The translations under genes and the position numbers were made by a program. DNA of 64,000 nt from Diphasiastrum complanatum (taxonomy: Eukaryota > Streptophyta > Lycopodiopsida > Lycopodiales > Lycopodiaceae): positions 24,011,391 to 24,075,390 of the forward strand of contig CM055107.1 in NCBI GenBank assembly GCA_029204225.1, read 5' to 3'. The number at the start of each line of letters is the position of its first letter. Position 1 is the stretch's first letter. Shown piece after piece: positions 61,601 to 64,000 of the stretch. The notes below the pieces were generated by a model. That model was not told the origin of the DNA and searched no databases. It saw nothing but the letters and a program-made list of their open reading frames with translations.

Positions 61601-62410
61601 CTAGACATTTTCCCTGGTAGGAAAAGTCTTTGCAAACTTCTCAAGTTCCTTGTTTGCTTCTCCATGGAAATTTTCCAATGCTTTGATCTTCTCATCAAAT
61701 TGCAACTGCAACTTTTCCATCTGTTTCTGTTGGGTCTTCCCAAGTTTCTCGAACTTATTGAGCATCATTTCTAGAGTAGCATTGGCATTCGTTGATGCAA
61801 TAGTGGTGGATGTCGTAGTAGTCTGCCCTGCTGTATAAGGCAACATACTGACATTCGTCTCATCATCTGAATCTTCATCCTCCTCCCAAATTGCATCGTC
61901 CATTGCATTTTGCAAAAGTGCGTACTCATTATGGTGTTTCAGTTCACGTCGGATCCGTTTAGGTAGACCTGACAAAAACCACATAATCATGGCATTTTCA
62001 TTAATCAGCTCAGGCTCACATTCAGATCTAAGACGTTTCCCCCTTTCGATGTAATCTCGAACCATTTCCCGCTTTCCCATTTTCATTTTACTTAAAAGTA
62101 GGAAAGGGTCTTCCATAAACTTCCGCGGTTTGAACCGTGTGATAAGGGCTCATTTAACAACCTCCCAATCTGTACGCTCAGTTTCATCTTGGTTATAGTA
62201 CCAATCTTGTGCTGCGTTTGTTAAGGCCATAGGAAACAGCTTAAGTTTATCTTGAGGATAAATTTCACCATAGACCTCACAGGATTCAGCATAGATCTGA
62301 AGAAATCGAACTGGATCTGTTAATTCATTATATTTGGGTAGATCCAATCGGGGTGCTCTCATAACAATAATTGGATTGACCTCCTGTGGAGCAGCTCCAG
62401 GGGCAACCAT
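61601..62410 (-). pseudogene. Gypsy gag (capsid)
   Basis: It starts at ATG 62410 (MVAPGAAPQEVNP). RAPRLDLPKYNELTDPVRFL, KLKLFPMALTNAAQDWYYNQ and WEVVK form the amino half of the retrotransposon gag domain. A TGA at 62150-62152 interrupts it, then FMEDPFLLLSKMKMGKREMV, YIERGKRL and FLSGLPKRIRREL complete the domain. A glutamine-rich coiled stretch follows. The start is well placed after the long leader. Confidence 0.88.
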
Positions 62411-63605
62411 TTAGATCAAATTGATAATGTGATTGGATATAGATTTTCCAAAAACTATCTCAGATTAGATCCGGTAGCTCTATTCCACTTTTCAAGAATC
62501 TGATTCTATATGATGACAACTAACCAAAATTCGATCAATGAATAGTTCTCATAAATGATTATTCTCTCAGAGTCCAATTCAGAATATATCAGATCTGATC
62601 CAAATTTTGACAGAGACTTGCTCTGAAAAATCAGAAACTAAAAATAGGACTGGCAAAGGTTATCTAGGTGAAGGTTGGCTCGGCGAAGGTTCAAAAGTGC
62701 TATTTTGGGATAAAAACTCTCTGAATACTTTTCTGAAAATTTCTTGGGAAATAACCTTTGCCGACTTTTCAGATGGAAGATCTGACACAGATAAAACTGT
62801 GGACAACTTGACGAAGGTTTCTGACATAAGAAAATATAGTTTTTGTGATTTGGCGAGGGTAAAAATCAAGATTTTTTGTGATCTGAGCAAGATAAATCTT
62901 CGTCGAACTCAAAAATAGTATTTTTATATAAATAGAATGTTCTGGAAACTCGGCGAAGGTTCTGGCGAAGGATCAAGAGTAATACTGGTAATTTTGCAAA
63001 AAAGTGACTTTTTTGGCAAAAATATGACAGTATGACAACTGATCCTCTAGAAAACTTTCTATTTTTGGTATTATTCTTCGCCGACCTGACAGTAGATAGA
63101 TGTGAATCACATTTAAGCGCAGTGAATTGGGCAAACGTTCTTTTTCTGTATTTTTTAGGATTTTGATAAGTTTTGGTGTTTTTGGTGTTTTTTGATGTTT
63201 CTGAAAATCTGTTAGGAATTAATCTTCGCCCTTCAAACTGAAGCTTTTGTAAACAAAACCGAAGGTGTTTGCAACTTGGTGAAGGTTTCCTGAAAGAGGG
63301 TAGAAAGTTCTGGGCTCTGATAACGCTTTTTGCCTCTTTTTGACCAATTTTGACAGATTTGACCGATTTTTGTCATTTTCTTTGATATCTCAGATCCAAA
63401 TGGATCTTAAGATTAGTGATCTAAATAGCTTTTTCTATTTAATAATCAGATTAGATTTCAAACAAGCAAATCCACTCAAAATCTAACAAAATCAATCCCA
63501 AACTATCCCTACAATGCAGTTTTAACACTATTCATGCCACGACAAGATGCCTAATGCAAGCTAACCATCAGCCAAACATGCTGCAAACTGAAAAATTAAC
63601 GTAGC
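62411..63605 (-). other. Leader of the Gypsy element
   Basis: About 1.2 kb without a supported frame lies between primer-binding site and gag. GCGAAGG/GGTGAAGG words and their complements recur at least ten times (for example about 62668, 62682, 62952, 62965, 63078, 63222). Confidence 0.75.
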
Positions 63606-63623
63606 TCCCCGGCAACGGCGCCA
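63606..63623 (-). other. Primer-binding site
   Basis: On the minus strand TGGCGCCGTTGCCGGGGA starts four bases after the LTR end (CCCACTACA). Such sites are complementary to the 3' end of a tRNA; by memory tRNA-Asp, not verified. Confidence 0.85.
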
Positions 63624-63627
63624 AAAT

Positions 63628-64000
63628 TGTAGTGGGTTTTTTTTCCTTGCTTAACCTGAATCCAAGATCTAGTCAATCTAGCATCAAAGAGACGGAGTTA
63701 GTTGTCACGCAGAGGTTCGTTCCCATGAGAGCGATAGTATAGTTCAGATTCCAACATGAATGGAGGATCTAACACTAAGCATTAACACTACATCCATTAA
63801 TCCTACTTCCATTAACCCTAAATCCACAACAATGATAGAAACTTACTCTTCTCTCTCTCCCTTTCTCTCTCACAAAAAGCATAAGAAATAGCAATCCCAA
63901 TAATGATCAAATCCAACAATTAACAAAATCCAAAGAAAGCATGAGAAATGGAGGAAAAGAGAGGAAGAGCAAGGACATTCATCAATCCATTTCTAAAGAG
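63628..64000 (-). repeat. 5' LTR of the Gypsy element, partial
   Basis: The 373 visible bases match the left LTR from TGTAGTGGG on with about a dozen substitutions by eye and one 16-base gap near 63774. The LTR runs off the window. Confidence 0.92.

Larger units (their letters stand above)
54036..64000 (-). mobile_element. Ty3/Gypsy LTR retrotransposon with replaced 3' half, right end outside the window
   Basis: Two LTRs in the same orientation (54036-54823 and 63628 to beyond 64000) flank a minus-strand interior. The primer-binding site lies beside the right LTR. The order is gag, zinc knuckles, protease, reverse transcriptase, which is the Gypsy order up to RT. The frame ends soon after RT at about 58125. 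No complete RNase H and no integrase (no HHCC or D,D-E block) is found. Instead about 3 kb of a different reading frame precedes the 3' LTR. The copy has many stops and at least two frameshifts, so it could move only with help. Confidence 0.93.

Overview
This is nuclear DNA of a land plant, most likely a flowering plant. It has GT-AG introns up to 3.4 kb, three recognisable plant housekeeping genes, and dense Copia and Gypsy LTR retrotransposon remains. It also carries very long TC/GA microsatellites. I cannot place the species.

Layout. 1-5087: 3' part of a Ty1/Copia element with a broken pol and an intact 3' LTR. 5088-15636: an intact-looking eight-exon gene for the ribosome-biogenesis factor BRX1, with a decayed antisense Copia fragment in intron 5. 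19798-20623: a two-exon BAG5-like co-chaperone gene with IQ and BAG domains. 20.6-38.5 kb: gene-poor DNA with pieces of several LTR elements, minisatellites and a Copia integrase fragment tandemly duplicated over 594 bp. 38.5-41.5 kb: a cluster of one repeat family in direct and inverted copies. The last two exons of a CKS1 cell-cycle gene lie inside it on the minus strand. 41.5-43.1 kb: a Copia RT/RNase H fragment with a probable LTR. 43.2-47 kb: no gene seen, but a GC-rich island with perfect inverted repeats. 47.0-50.4 kb: a decayed satellite whose monomers carry a perfect palindrome (arms TTGACGAACA / TGTTCGTCAA), organised as a 1.3-kb higher-order repeat and loaded with five (TC)n-(AC)n tracts. 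50.5-53.75 kb: a broken gene with a ParB-like domain followed by a SAM-dependent DNA-methyltransferase-like domain and a spliceosomal intron. 54.0-64.0 kb: a Gypsy element on the minus strand whose integrase region is absent and replaced by a long extra reading frame.

The most unusual item is the ParB-methyltransferase pseudogene beside the palindromic satellite. ParB plus methyltransferase is an architecture of prokaryotes and phages, yet here it has a plant-type intron and an AT-rich plant setting. Next are the Gypsy element with the replaced 3' half, the BRX1 intron with a duplicated 3' splice site, and the inverted-repeat cluster around the CKS1 exons. All family assignments come from reading motifs by eye; no search was run.
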